Source: Gammaproteobacteria bacterium (GTDB lineage Bacteria; Pseudomonadota; Gammaproteobacteria; Pseudomonadales; Pseudohongiellaceae). Taken from it: a stretch of 64,000 nucleotides of DNA. A program made the translations under genes and the position numbers. The stretch lies in assembly GCA_002711845.1 (NCBI GenBank), contig PASF01000011.1, forward strand, positions 186,001 through 250,000, in the 5' to 3' direction. Positions within the stretch are counted from its first letter, which is position 1; every line of letters starts with the position of its first letter. The notes beneath the pieces are model-generated. The model saw only the letters and a list, made by a program, of their open reading frames with translations. It did no database searches and was not told the origin of the DNA. Below are positions 35,751 to 45,411 of this stretch, piece after piece.

Positions 35751-36995
35751 ATGTCCGACCATCATGCACCCGAAAATTTACAACCGGCCGCTACTAAAGG
35801 TCATCGTATCCTGCTACTGAGCGCCTATGAGGCGCACAGCCACCGGCAATGGCGCAGCACCCTGTGCGACATGTTCCCCGAGCACCAATGGACCTGTCTG
35901 AGCCTGCCCCCGCGTCACTTTGCCTGGCGCGTGCGTGGCAACAGCCTGAGCTGGGCATTTAACCACCGGCAGACGCTGACTGACAACTATGACTTGCTGA
36001 TCGTGACGTCACTGACCGATCTGAGCAGCTTGCGTGGCTTTGTGCCAGAACTGGCGCGCCTGCCGACACTGGTGTATTTCCATGAGAATCAGTTTGCCTA
36101 TCCAGTCAGGTCGTCCAGCAATGCCGGCACCGCGGCCCCGGAAACCGGGCTGCTGCGCCAGAGCAACCTGGTTAATGCACAGCTGACCAGTCTCTATACA
36201 GCACTGTGCGCGGACCGCATTGTCTTCAACAGCGACTGGAACCGGTGCAGTTTTTTCGCAGGGCTGGGTGCGCTGTTAAGCAAACTGCCGGATGAGGTGC
36301 CCACTGGTTTGTTGCAACAGCTACAGAACATCTCATCTGTGCTTGCCGTGCCACTACCAGACCATCTGTATGCCGGCAACCACCAAAATGCCAGTGACGC
36401 AGCGCATCTCAACAGGCCTGACGATACCCTGCAGATTGTCTGGAATCACCGGCACGAGTATGACAAAGGGCCTGCCCTGCTGCTTGCCATTGTTCAGCAA
36501 CTGATCTCCAGAGGCCTGCGCTTTCGCCTGCACCTGCTGGGACAACGATTTCGTCGGGCGCCAGAGGAGTTCGACCACATCCGGACGCTGCTGACCACCT
36601 ACTACCGCGAACAGTGCCTGTTGCCAGGGGTGGATGGCTGGATGGCCTCGCGTGACGATTATGAATTGTTGTTATCGACATCGGATATTGTGCTATCCAC
36701 TGCCCAACATGACTTTCAGGGTCTGTCAGTGCTGGAAGCCGTGGCCAGAGGCTGTGTGCCACTCACGCCCGATGACCTGGCTTACCCCGAATACATTGAT
36801 GCCGCCTGCCTGTTTCCGGTCGCGGGCCTCACCACCACAGAACAGGCCACGGCGGCATGTGCAACGATCATCGGCTGGGCCCGGCAATGGCAGGACCCTG
36901 ACCACACCCGCCCGGCCAGCGACGTCAACCGCTTCAGGGCTACGGCGATGCGCTCGCACTGGGCAGGGTTGCTTGAGTCTCTGGCTGCCACCTGA
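35751..36995 (+). CDS. DUF3524 glycosyltransferase (tRNA-queuosine mannosyltransferase-like)
   Basis: A 414-residue GT-B enzyme beginning at the ATG at 35751, 38 bases from the divergent ligase start. The N-terminal DUF3524 domain (GHRILLLSAYEAHSHRQWR, LSLPPRHFAWRVRGNSLSWA, LVYFHENQFAYPV) is the signature of the GTDC1/QTMAN family. The human member adds mannose to queuosine in tRNA-Asp. The C-terminal GT4-like half has IVWNHRHEYDKGPALLL and QGLSVLEAVARGCVPL, which bind the sugar nucleotide. The target in bacteria is not settled. Presence of tgt about 9 kb away is consistent with a queuosine role. Confidence 0.85.
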   Translation: MSDHHAPENLQPAATKGHRILLLSAYEAHSHRQWRSTLCDMFPEHQWTCLSLPPRHFAWRVRGNSLSWAFNHRQTLTDNYDLLIVTSLTDLSSLRGFVPELARLPTLVYFHENQFAYPVRSSSNAGTAAPETGLLRQSNLVNAQLTSLYTALCADRIVFNSDWNRCSFFAGLGALLSKLPDEVPTGLLQQLQNISSVLAVPLPDHLYAGNHQNASDAAHLNRPDDTLQIVWNHRHEYDKGPALLLAIVQQLISRGLRFRLHLLGQRFRRAPEEFDHIRTLLTTYYREQCLLPGVDGWMASRDDYELLLSTSDIVLSTAQHDFQGLSVLEAVARGCVPLTPDDLAYPEYIDAACLFPVAGLTTTEQATAACATIIGWARQWQDPDHTRPASDVNRFRATAMRSHWAGLLESLAAT

Positions 36996-37082
36996 AAAGG
37001 CTTGTCGCCCTTCGGCCTTCACGCTAAAGTTGGCGATTGATAAAATCAAGAAACGTTGTACCGAACCAGCCCGGGAGTGCGC

Positions 37083-38162
37083 ATGCAGTTGTCATCCATT
37101 AAAAATCTTGTTGTTCTGCTTGGCCTGCTATGGCTGCCATTGACGCTGTCAGCGCAGGACACGGATCCTCAGTCCGCCATCGATCCGAACAACGAGGCAG
37201 ACAACGAAGCTGCATTTCAGAACTGGTTAGCAGCGTTTCGCGAAGATGCGCTGGCAAGGGGCATCAGCGCCGGTACGCTGGACCGCGTGCTGCCGGAGAT
37301 AAGACAGCAACGCCAGGCTGTGCAGGCTGACCGCAGCCAGGCCGAATTCGTCAACACCTATGAGCGCTATCTGCGCCGCGTCAACCCGTCGCGTATCGGG
37401 GCCGGCAAAGACCTGATGGCAGAGCACGGTGACATGATCCGCGAGGTCTCTGCCGCGTTCGGCGTGCAGCATCGTTTCGTGGTGGCCATCCTGGGGCTGG
37501 AGAGCAACTATGGCAGCTTCCCCATCACCGAACCTTTGTTCAGCGTTATCGCCACCCTGGCCTTCGATGGTCGCCGCGGTGAAATGTTCCGAAATGAGCT
37601 TTACGCTGCCCTGGAGATCGTGGACAAGGGTTATGCAACACCGGACATGATGAAAAGCTCCTGGGCGGGGGCATTGGGTATTGTGCAATTTACGCCGAGC
37701 AGTTTTCTGCGACGGGCAGTGGATCATGATGGTGACGGCCGCATCGATCTGTGGACTATGGGCCCGGACGTTATTGCCTCGGTAGCCAATTACCTGCGTT
37801 CAACGGGCTGGCGTGATGATCAGACCTGGGGACGGGAAGTAAGCCTGCCGCCGGGCGGTGAGCATTCATTGCCGGCACCTCAGAGTGCGGGCATGACCCC
37901 GGAGGCCCAGTGCCGTTCATTCGAAACCATGGGGGCGTGGCGACCGCTGGCTGACTGGCAGCAGTTGGGGGTGCGCCGCGCCGATGGTAGCGATCTGCCC
38001 ACCCGCAATCTGCCGGCAGCGCTGCTGATCGGTGATGAGGGAGATGACAAGGGCTACCTGGTGTACCGCAATTTCTGCTCCATCATGCGCTACAACCCGG
38101 CCTTCCGTTACGCGCTGTCCGTATCACTGCTCGCTGACGAGATCGACGATATCCGCGACTGA
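37083..38162 (+). CDS. MltB-like lytic murein transglycosylase
   Basis: The ATG at 37083 has GGGAG upstream and a signal peptide (MQLSSIKNLVVLLGLLWLPLTLSAQ). The 359-residue enzyme cleaves peptidoglycan between MurNAc and GlcNAc with 1,6-anhydro product formation. The catalytic Glu140 lies in ILGLESNYGSF, followed by FDGRRGEMFRNELYAAL and SWAGALGIVQFTPSSFL, all MltB (SLT family 3) motifs. There is no lipobox, so it should be soluble in the periplasm or weakly anchored. It is followed by a palindromic repeat element and faces the convergent MltD-like gene. Confidence 0.9.
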   Translation: MQLSSIKNLVVLLGLLWLPLTLSAQDTDPQSAIDPNNEADNEAAFQNWLAAFREDALARGISAGTLDRVLPEIRQQRQAVQADRSQAEFVNTYERYLRRVNPSRIGAGKDLMAEHGDMIREVSAAFGVQHRFVVAILGLESNYGSFPITEPLFSVIATLAFDGRRGEMFRNELYAALEIVDKGYATPDMMKSSWAGALGIVQFTPSSFLRRAVDHDGDGRIDLWTMGPDVIASVANYLRSTGWRDDQTWGREVSLPPGGEHSLPAPQSAGMTPEAQCRSFETMGAWRPLADWQQLGVRRADGSDLPTRNLPAALLIGDEGDDKGYLVYRNFCSIMRYNPAFRYALSVSLLADEIDDIRD

Positions 38163-38200
38163 TCCAGCCTTGTTTCCTTCTTAACGTGTGCGCCCTCCGG

Positions 38201-38358
38201 GGGATGGGAGGCGGCTTTCGCAGACGCCCGTGAACCCATCCATGGGGGCTCGGATGGTTGTCATCGAGCCCCCCATGGATGGGTTCACGGGCGTCTCCGG
38301 AAGACGTTACCCAGACTCGGCCGGCGTCCTTAAAAAAATCTCCGAAAGCCGCCACCCA
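38201..38358. repeat. Palindromic intergenic repeat element, copy 1
   Basis: Two nearly perfect 31-32 base arms (38222-38252 and 38265-38296) flank a 12-base loop. Outer arms (38210-38220 and 38343-38353) are an exact 11-base inverted pair. The left half of the element (38201-38257) is nearly identical to a segment at 47082-47139. It stands between the convergent MltB-like and MltD-like genes, so it may also work as a terminator. It is not coding. No transposase is attached. Confidence 0.85.
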
Positions 38359-38419
38359 CCTCCCGAAGGACATCCAGAAAAGGTCTTGGTTCGCTGGCCG
38401 TTAGCCTTTAGCCCAATGA

Positions 38420-40645
38420 TCAGGCATCGTCGTCGCGAGAGACCACCGGAAAGACAATTTCCTGGCCCACGCGCACGCGACTGAAATCCAGCCCGGGGTT
38501 GTACTGCCGCAATAACCACAGCGGCACTGAGTACCGCTGTCGCGCAATGCTGGCAATATTCTCATTTGCCGCCAGCTCATGCCGTGCCAGATCCTGGATT
38601 CGATAGTTGCGGAAAAAATTCTCCTGCTGCGCCACATGGAACTGCCGACGGCGCAGCTCAAACTCGGCCTGATCCACCACACTGAAATCCAGCTGCAAGC
38701 GCTCACCGATGATCAGAGGTTGACTGAAGCTCAGCTGATTCAGGTTGCGCAGCGACTGTGTCGGAACATTCAGCCAGTCCGCGAAATGCCCCAGGGTTTC
38801 CGAGGCCTGGATCTCTACTGTGCCATTGCTGCCCACCGAATAATCCGAGGGATCAGCAGACAGGGCCCGGATCGCGAGTTCATTGCCGGCGCTGACGCTT
38901 AAATCCGGTTCGACGGCCAGATCATCTGCCGCCTCGTCTGACATGATCTGCAGCGCCAGGCGGTCGCCATGAATCTGTGCGTCATACTCCGGCGGCCCCA
39001 CCACATCGCCACTTGATGCATCTTCGATGTCAGACATTATCACCGGCTCATCGACCCGGCTTTGATCAACTGCCGAATTGTATGCCACTGATACCAGCTG
39101 GGGCTCATCACCGGTGGGTATGCGCAGCGCCTGTCCGGCATAGATACGATGCGGATCGGAGATGCCGTTCAGGCGCAGAATATCAGTTTCAGACACTGCC
39201 AGGCGGGCTGCAATCCGCGACAGCGTATCACCCGCCCGCACACTGTATGTGCCGCCTGCCGTTGCCACCGCCGGCAGCACCTCCGGTTCGGATGGTGTTG
39301 ACGGTGCCGACGCCAGGGTCTGCGTAGCCATGCTGGTATCATGGGGCAGCAACAGCGTCTGCCCGATCTGAATACGGTGCTGATTGTCCAGCTGATTCAG
39401 TGATACCAGCTGACTGACCGACGTATCAAAACGCCCGGCGATAGCCGACAGGCTGTCGCCCCGCTGCACCACATAATTGACATCGGGGGTCTGATACGCG
39501 AACAGCTGCTCAGCATCGATACGTGCCATCAATGTCGCCAGCGGGGCATTAATCGAGTTGCGCTGAATCTTTACCGTATAGCCACGCGGAATGCGTTTAC
39601 CGCCCTGCCACACGACCGGTCGCAAGGCCGGATTATCAAACCGCAGCTGATCCAGCGTGACGCCCAGCGACGCGGCCAGCGTGTCGGCTTCAACATAGGC
39701 CTCGAGCTCGAATTCGTCGTATTCCGGCGCGGCATCCAGGTGCAGGACGCCGAACAGCGCCTGCGCGCGGCGTTCAACATCCAGCACGGCCAGAAACTGG
39801 GGGTAAAAATTGCGTGACGCAAAGCCGAACGCGCGGCCGTTGTAATTGGCAATGATGTCCTCGATCCGGTCACTGCCCACTTCCCGTACCGCGCGCGACA
39901 GGCCACCGGCGCCATGGTTGTAAGCAGTCAGGGCCAGCGGCCACTGGCCGAGCAGGTTGTAATTGTATTCCAGCAGGCTCATCGCCGCGTGGGTGGCGAC
40001 ATAAGGATCCATGCGTTCATCCACGACATTGTCGATACGCATGAAGCGCTGCCCGGTAGCGCGAATGAACTGCCACATACCGGCAGCATTGGCGTGTGAA
40101 TAGGCGCCAGGATGGAATGATGATTCGACATGAGGCAGTGCCCCCAGCTCAACAGGCAGGCCACGCTCGGTGGCGACCCGGGTGATGTGTTCACGGTAGG
40201 CGCCCGACCGGATCAGGCCCTCCACAAACCGGTCCGACTGACCAAGCTGGAAGCGCACGCTGTTGGCGGCTTCAGCCAGTTGGGCATTGGTCACACCGTC
40301 GGGCCACGCATCCAGGGTCTGTTGCTGGGTCAGCGTCAACCCTGTCCGTTTGCCCGTCGCCAGCACCTGCAGGTCTTCGATGATTCGGCCCCGATACTGC
40401 TCGATTTCCCGGCGGTTGTAGTCCACCTTGCGGTACACCACGGCCAGATTGCGGGCATCGTGCAAAAAGCCGCTGTCGGTATCGACTTCCGTGTATACAC
40501 GCGTCCAGAACCGAATTGCCGGTTCAAGCTCTGCTGGCCTGGGCAGTGCGCCGGATTGCGCCTGAAGAGACCCTGCGCCCAGGGTCAGCAGACCCACAAT
40601 ACATCCTGTCAGGAAACGAGCCAGGCTGGTTTTTATCATCAGCAT
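38420..40645 (-). CDS. MltD-like lytic transglycosylase with LysM domains
   Basis: The ATG at 40645 gives 741 residues with a signal peptide (MLMIKTSLARFLTGCIVGLL..SLQA). The SLT domain has ALPHVESSFHPGAYSHANAA with the catalytic Glu174, then GMWQFIRATG and LTAYNHGAGGL. The remainder holds LysM repeats: two clear ones (YVVQRGDSLSAIAGRF, YSVRAGDTLSRIAARL) and two degenerate ones near the C-terminus (VEIQASETLGHFADWL, HELAANENIASIARQR). LysM domains bind peptidoglycan. The length exceeds E. coli MltD (452), mainly because of an acidic linker and extra LysM units. Confidence 0.92.
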   Translation of the reverse strand: MLMIKTSLARFLTGCIVGLLTLGAGSLQAQSGALPRPAELEPAIRFWTRVYTEVDTDSGFLHDARNLAVVYRKVDYNRREIEQYRGRIIEDLQVLATGKRTGLTLTQQQTLDAWPDGVTNAQLAEAANSVRFQLGQSDRFVEGLIRSGAYREHITRVATERGLPVELGALPHVESSFHPGAYSHANAAGMWQFIRATGQRFMRIDNVVDERMDPYVATHAAMSLLEYNYNLLGQWPLALTAYNHGAGGLSRAVREVGSDRIEDIIANYNGRAFGFASRNFYPQFLAVLDVERRAQALFGVLHLDAAPEYDEFELEAYVEADTLAASLGVTLDQLRFDNPALRPVVWQGGKRIPRGYTVKIQRNSINAPLATLMARIDAEQLFAYQTPDVNYVVQRGDSLSAIAGRFDTSVSQLVSLNQLDNQHRIQIGQTLLLPHDTSMATQTLASAPSTPSEPEVLPAVATAGGTYSVRAGDTLSRIAARLAVSETDILRLNGISDPHRIYAGQALRIPTGDEPQLVSVAYNSAVDQSRVDEPVIMSDIEDASSGDVVGPPEYDAQIHGDRLALQIMSDEAADDLAVEPDLSVSAGNELAIRALSADPSDYSVGSNGTVEIQASETLGHFADWLNVPTQSLRNLNQLSFSQPLIIGERLQLDFSVVDQAEFELRRRQFHVAQQENFFRNYRIQDLARHELAANENIASIARQRYSVPLWLLRQYNPGLDFSRVRVGQEIVFPVVSRDDDA

Positions 40646-40813
40646 AATGCGCAAAACTCTCAACACGATCGATAGATGGGACGAATGGGTCAATTGTTGC
40701 TAAATAAATGAGCGTCCACTGCTGCGTCCTGCCGGGTAGCCAATTGCATGATTCGTCGATCTTGCCCGCGCCGGGGCATGCTGTCAACTATGCACTGATT
40801 ACCCCGGCCAGCG

Positions 40814-40843
40814 TTTCCATCGCTGGCGCAATTAAACTATACT
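40814..40843 (+). promoter_or_regulatory. Candidate promoter for panP
   Basis: TATACT (40838-40843) matches five of six bases of the -10 box, with TTTCCA (40814-40819) 18 bases upstream matching four of six at -35. It lies about 30 bases before the ATG of panP, in the 228-base divergent gap with the MltD-like gene. This is a pattern match only. Confidence 0.4.
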
Positions 40844-40873
40844 GCGCACCCCGTGTCTGGATGAGCGCATCTG

Positions 40874-42517
40874 ATGAGCGAAAGCAAGAAACTGGCCAAA
40901 GCCAGCCTGGAGTCCCTGTACCGCATTTTCACGGTACCGGAAGCACCGGATTCGACTCTCGGGCAAATCGATCAGTCGATCTCCCAGAACCTCGCCGGGT
41001 TCCTGCAGCAGCATATTGTGGCTGCCGAGCGCGACCTGGCAGACATTGAGCGGGATTTCGCCGATCCGCATATCCCCGAGCAGCCCACCTTTGTATCGGA
41101 TCAGATTCAGTTTGTATTAGACAAACTTGTTGCCCAGTCCGTGCATATCTCCGCGCCCAGCTTTGTCGGCCACATGACGTCGGCACTGCCTTACTTCATG
41201 CTACCGCTGTCGCGCATCATGATGGCACTTAACCAGAACCTGGTTAAAGTGGAAACCTCCAAGGCGTTTACACCGATGGAGCGCCAGGTGATCGGCATGG
41301 TGCATCACCTGATCTATCAGCAGTCCGACACGTTTTATCAGCGCTGGATGCACGATCGCGGCCACGCCCTGGGCAGCTTCTGTTCAGGCGGCACCATCGC
41401 CAACCTGACGGCGCTGTGGGCAGCGCGAAACAATGTGCTGGCTCCGCGCGGTGATTTTGCCGGCCTGGGCCAGGAAGGGCTGCTGGCAGGCATGCAGCAT
41501 TATGGCTACCAGGGGCTTGCCATTCTGGTCTCCGAACGCGGCCATTATTCGCTGGGCAAAGCTTCTGATATTCTGGGCATTGGCCGGCGATCGCTGATCG
41601 GTATCGAAACCGATGCCAATAACAAGATTCGCACGGATCTGCTGGCTCGCAAATGCGACGAGCTGGAGAAACAGAACATCAAGGTGATGGCGATCGTGGG
41701 TATCGTGGGCACGTCGGAAACCGGCAATGTTGATCCGCTGGATGCGATGGCTGATATTGCTGCCGAACGACAGATTCATTTTCATGTCGATTCTGCCTGG
41801 GGTGGCCCGACGCTGTTCTCGGACAAATACCGGTCCCTGCTCAAAGGCATCGAGCGAGCCGACTCGGTCACGCTGGATGCCCACAAGCAGCTGTATGTGC
41901 CCATGGGTGCCGGTATTTGCGTATTCCGCAACCCGGAAACCCTGAGCAGTGTCGAGCATCACGCCGAATACATCATCCGCAAAGGCTCAAAAGATCTGGG
42001 CAGTCACACCGTCGAAGGTTCACGGCCGGGCATGGCCATTCTGGTGCACTCAGGCCTGCAGATTATCGGCCGTCAGGGCTATGAGTTACTGATTGATCAG
42101 GGCATCGAAAAAGCCCGCGGTTTTGCCGAGATGATCAAGGCAGCGGATGATTTTGAACTGGTCACCGAGCCGGAGCTCAATATTCTGACCTACCGCTACT
42201 TGCCAGACGATATCCAGCAGGCGTTGCTTGCGAGCGCAGAAGAGACACGTATGGAAGCCAATCAGCGGTTGAACCTGCTGACCAAAAGCATACAGAAAAC
42301 CCAGCGCGGGCTGGGCCGCTCGTTTGTGTCACGCACACGACTGAACCCGGTACGCTATCAGCGTGATCCGATTGTGGTGTTCCGGGCGGTGCTGGCGAAT
42401 CCGTTGACCACCACAGAAATATTGCAAGACATGCTGGCAGAGCAGCGCGAAATCGCCGCCAGGCCAGCCATGCAAGGACAGCTGGCCGACGTGCGGGCGT
42501 TGCTGGGGTTGAGCTAA
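40874..42517 (+). CDS. panP: PLP-dependent aspartate 1-decarboxylase (PanP type)
   Basis: A 547-residue group II pyridoxal-phosphate decarboxylase. The N-terminus (SVHISAPSFVGHMTSALPYF, ETSKAFTPMERQVIGM) and the total length match the PanP subfamily, which replaces pyruvoyl PanD in several gammaproteobacteria and makes beta-alanine for pantothenate and CoA. FHVDSAWGGP holds the PLP-binding Asp and TLDAHKQLYVPMG the Schiff-base Lys. The family relationship to glutamate decarboxylase is clear. The aspartate assignment rests on subfamily resemblance, not on context, since no pan genes are adjacent. Confidence 0.85.
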   Translation: MSESKKLAKASLESLYRIFTVPEAPDSTLGQIDQSISQNLAGFLQQHIVAAERDLADIERDFADPHIPEQPTFVSDQIQFVLDKLVAQSVHISAPSFVGHMTSALPYFMLPLSRIMMALNQNLVKVETSKAFTPMERQVIGMVHHLIYQQSDTFYQRWMHDRGHALGSFCSGGTIANLTALWAARNNVLAPRGDFAGLGQEGLLAGMQHYGYQGLAILVSERGHYSLGKASDILGIGRRSLIGIETDANNKIRTDLLARKCDELEKQNIKVMAIVGIVGTSETGNVDPLDAMADIAAERQIHFHVDSAWGGPTLFSDKYRSLLKGIERADSVTLDAHKQLYVPMGAGICVFRNPETLSSVEHHAEYIIRKGSKDLGSHTVEGSRPGMAILVHSGLQIIGRQGYELLIDQGIEKARGFAEMIKAADDFELVTEPELNILTYRYLPDDIQQALLASAEETRMEANQRLNLLTKSIQKTQRGLGRSFVSRTRLNPVRYQRDPIVVFRAVLANPLTTTEILQDMLAEQREIAARPAMQGQLADVRALLGLS

Positions 42518-42534
42518 ACGCACGTCCCCGCAGG

Positions 42535-42556
42535 CTCCGTGCCTCAGGGCACGGAG
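42535..42556. terminator. Convergent hairpin after panP and secF
   Basis: CTCCGTGCC (42535-42543) pairs with GGCACGGAG (42548-42556) around a four-base TCAG loop. It lies between the stop codons of the convergent panP and secF genes and overlaps the last codons of secF. It would stop transcription from either side, although the T-run is poor. Confidence 0.6.
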
Positions 42557-43500
42557 TCGAGCTCTTCGCCTTCCTTGATTGGCACCGCCAGATCCTCCTT
42601 GGTGATACCCAGGTACATCAGGAAGTTACAGCTGATATGCAGCGATGTGTACGTCCCCACGGTGACACCCACAATCAGTGACACGGCAAAGCCGCGGATC
42701 GCCTCGCCCCCCATGACCAGCATGGCCGTCAATGCCATCAAGGTCGTCAAGGACGTCACAAAAGTCCGCGAAATCACCTGATTCAACGTGGTATTGAGAA
42801 TATGCTCGGGATCCGTGGAACGCATGATACGGAAATTTTCACGGGCCCGGTCGAACACCACAATGGTGTCATTCAGCGAGTAACCGATCACCGCCAGCAA
42901 GGCTGCCAGGACGGTCAGATCAAAGGTCAGCCGGAACAGGGAAATGACACCCAGCACTACAATGACATCGTGTGCCAGGGCCGCCACGGACGCAATACCG
43001 AACTTGTACTGGAAGCGCACTGCGACGTAAAGCATGACAATGCCCAGCGCCACCAGCAGGGCCAGGCCCCCGCGCTCGGCCAGTTCGGCGCCGACTTTGG
43101 GACCGACAAACTCCGAGCGCCGCATCTCCACCGGCGTATCGCTGGTCGACTGCAGCAGCGCCAGCACTTCGTCACCCAGCGAAGCCACCTCGTTGTTCAT
43201 GGCCTCATCTTCGCCCTCTTCGACCGGAAGCCTGACGAGTATGTCCCGATCAGAGCCGAAGGTAACAACCACGGCTTCTTCATAACCCTCGCTGACCAGC
43301 TGTTGTCGGATCGTTTCCGGATTGACAGGCTGGGTATACCCGACTTCAATCAGCGTGCCGCTGGTGAAATCCAGGCCAAACTCGAACCGGTTGATGGCCA
43401 GTGACAGGATCGCCACCACCAGCATCACCGCAGAAATGATGCCAGTGATACGCCGCTTGCGCGCGCTCATGAAATCTATGTCGTTTTTTAACAATGCCAT
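42544..43500 (-). CDS. secF: Protein translocase subunit SecF
   Basis: A 318-residue inner-membrane protein that with SecD uses the proton gradient to help complete protein export through SecYEG. Six helices are expected. FEFGLDFTSGTLIEVGY is the first periplasmic signature, followed by VGPKVGAELAERG and later GYSLNDTIVVFDRARENFR, where Asp and Arg are functional. The C-terminal TSLTTLMALTAMLVMGG is standard. It is last in the tgt-yajC-secD-secF operon, 36 bases after secD. Confidence 0.97.
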   Translation of the reverse strand: MALLKNDIDFMSARKRRITGIISAVMLVVAILSLAINRFEFGLDFTSGTLIEVGYTQPVNPETIRQQLVSEGYEEAVVVTFGSDRDILVRLPVEEGEDEAMNNEVASLGDEVLALLQSTSDTPVEMRRSEFVGPKVGAELAERGGLALLVALGIVMLYVAVRFQYKFGIASVAALAHDVIVVLGVISLFRLTFDLTVLAALLAVIGYSLNDTIVVFDRARENFRIMRSTDPEHILNTTLNQVISRTFVTSLTTLMALTAMLVMGGEAIRGFAVSLIVGVTVGTYTSLHISCNFLMYLGITKEDLAVPIKEGEELDSVP

Positions 43501-43536
43501 GCTAACTCTGCCCTTACCTGAACTGTATCTTGGGCC

Positions 43537-45396
43537 TCAAACGGCCTTGATGAATGGACCAATTGACAGCTTCTTGACAGCCCGTCCACCGTAGATTGTG
43601 TTGACGATAAATCGTGTCACCATGATTGCGGAGAACATCGAGGTCATGATGCCCACCATCAGCGTCACGGCAAAACCTTTGACGGGCCCCGTCCCTACAG
43701 TAAACAGCACCATCGCCACCAGGAAGGTAGTCAGGTTGGCATCCACAATGGTGGAAAAAGCCCGATCAAAGCCCGACGAAATCGAGTTTTGCGGCGACAG
43801 CCCTGCCACCATCTCTTCCCGTATGCGGGTGAAGATCAGCACGTTGGCATCCACCGCCATACCAATGGTCAGCACGATACCGAAAATACCCGGCAGCGTC
43901 AGCGTGGCACCGATGATCGACATGATGGCGACCAGCAACACGATATTGATCATCAATGCCAGGTTGGCAGCCAGCCCGAACACGCGGTAGTAGTACAGCA
44001 TGAAGGACATCACCAGCAGGTAACCCAGCAATACCGCGCCCGCGCCCTGGGCGATATTTTCCGCCCCCAGGCTCGGCCCGACGGTGCGTTCCTCGATAAA
44101 GTACATCGGCGCCGCCAATGCACCCGAACGAATCAGCAGCGACAGGTCATTGGCTTCCTGGCCACTGAGGCCGGTAATGACAAACTCTCGTCCCAGTGCC
44201 GCGCGGATCACCGCGTGGCTGATCAGGCGACGTTCTTCGTAGGTCTCCTGACGCTCAACCATATTGCCGTCGGCGTCCTGTTCTATCACGGTTCGCGTGC
44301 GGGTCTCGATCAGCAGAATATCCATCGGCCGACCGATGTTCTCACGCGTAATGCGGTTGAACTGCTGACCGCCCTGCGCATCCAGATTGATGACCACCTG
44401 TGGCTGACCGTACTGGTCAAGCGCCGAACGCACATTGCTGATGCGGTCGCCCTGCAGGATGACATCATTGTCCACACGAATGGACTGACCCTGATAGTCA
44501 TAGACTTCATAACTGGTTGACGGCGCCCCGGCATTGGCTTCCAGATGAAATTGCAGGGTCGCAATACGCTGCAGAATACGCTTGGCCTGCGCAGTATCCT
44601 GCACACCGGGCAGCTCTACGACAATGCGGTTGGGGCCTTGCTGCTGCACAATGGGTTCGGACACGCCCAGTGAGTCCACCCGATTACGGATAGTGGTCTG
44701 GTTGGCGCGGATAGTATCAATTTCCATTTGCTGAATACTTTCCGGCAACATGGTCAATCGTAGCAGGTATTCCCCGCCCGACTCGCGAGCCTGCACCTGC
44801 AGATCGGTATAGCCATCCCGGATAATGCTGCGGGCCTGACTGCGCGACTCGTCATCGGTGAAGCGCAGCTCAATCTCACTCTCCCCCACCAGTTCCAGCG
44901 AGCGCGAACGAATTCGCTCGGAACGCAATTCCTGACGGATGGTGCTGAGAATATTTTCCATACGCCGGCGCAGCGCGGTCTCCATGTCCACTTCCATCAG
45001 AAAGTGAACGCCGCCCTGCAGATCCAGCCCCAGGTTCATCTTGGTGGCGCCCAGGCCCTGCAGCCACTGCGGCGTGGTGGCCGCCAGATTCAACGCAATG
45101 ATATAGCCGTCGGGCAGTGTCTGCTCGATAACCGCTTTGCCGCGCAATTGCTGCTCAAGGCCGGGAAACCGTATTAGCGCCCCGATATCTGTCACCTGTT
45201 CACCGAAGTATTCAACATCGGCAGCACGCAAGGCATCGGTCGCCATGCCCAGATCAACCTCGGTAATGGTATTGTTTTCGTGCGAAATCTGAATGGCCGG
45301 ATCGTCCGGAAACAGATTGGGCACCGCAAACAGTACTGCCAGTGAGATCACCAGCAGTACCAGTACGTTTTTCCAAAGGGGGAACTTGTTCAGCAT
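43537..45396 (-). CDS. secD: Protein translocase subunit SecD
   Basis: A 619-residue partner of SecF. The P1 head lies in the large periplasmic region after the first helix, with NLGLDLQGGVHFLMEVD. The second half has TVGPSLGAENIAQGAGA and LTIGMAVDANVLIFTRIREE, the family D-N-R signature, and six helices. Length is normal for the family. It follows yajC by 15 bases and precedes secF. The operon order is the same as in Escherichia coli except that queA is not at its head. Confidence 0.97.
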   Translation of the reverse strand: MLNKFPLWKNVLVLLVISLAVLFAVPNLFPDDPAIQISHENNTITEVDLGMATDALRAADVEYFGEQVTDIGALIRFPGLEQQLRGKAVIEQTLPDGYIIALNLAATTPQWLQGLGATKMNLGLDLQGGVHFLMEVDMETALRRRMENILSTIRQELRSERIRSRSLELVGESEIELRFTDDESRSQARSIIRDGYTDLQVQARESGGEYLLRLTMLPESIQQMEIDTIRANQTTIRNRVDSLGVSEPIVQQQGPNRIVVELPGVQDTAQAKRILQRIATLQFHLEANAGAPSTSYEVYDYQGQSIRVDNDVILQGDRISNVRSALDQYGQPQVVINLDAQGGQQFNRITRENIGRPMDILLIETRTRTVIEQDADGNMVERQETYEERRLISHAVIRAALGREFVITGLSGQEANDLSLLIRSGALAAPMYFIEERTVGPSLGAENIAQGAGAVLLGYLLVMSFMLYYYRVFGLAANLALMINIVLLVAIMSIIGATLTLPGIFGIVLTIGMAVDANVLIFTRIREEMVAGLSPQNSISSGFDRAFSTIVDANLTTFLVAMVLFTVGTGPVKGFAVTLMVGIMTSMFSAIMVTRFIVNTIYGGRAVKKLSIGPFIKAV

Positions 45397-45411
45397 GTGT
45401 TGTAAAGCCTG

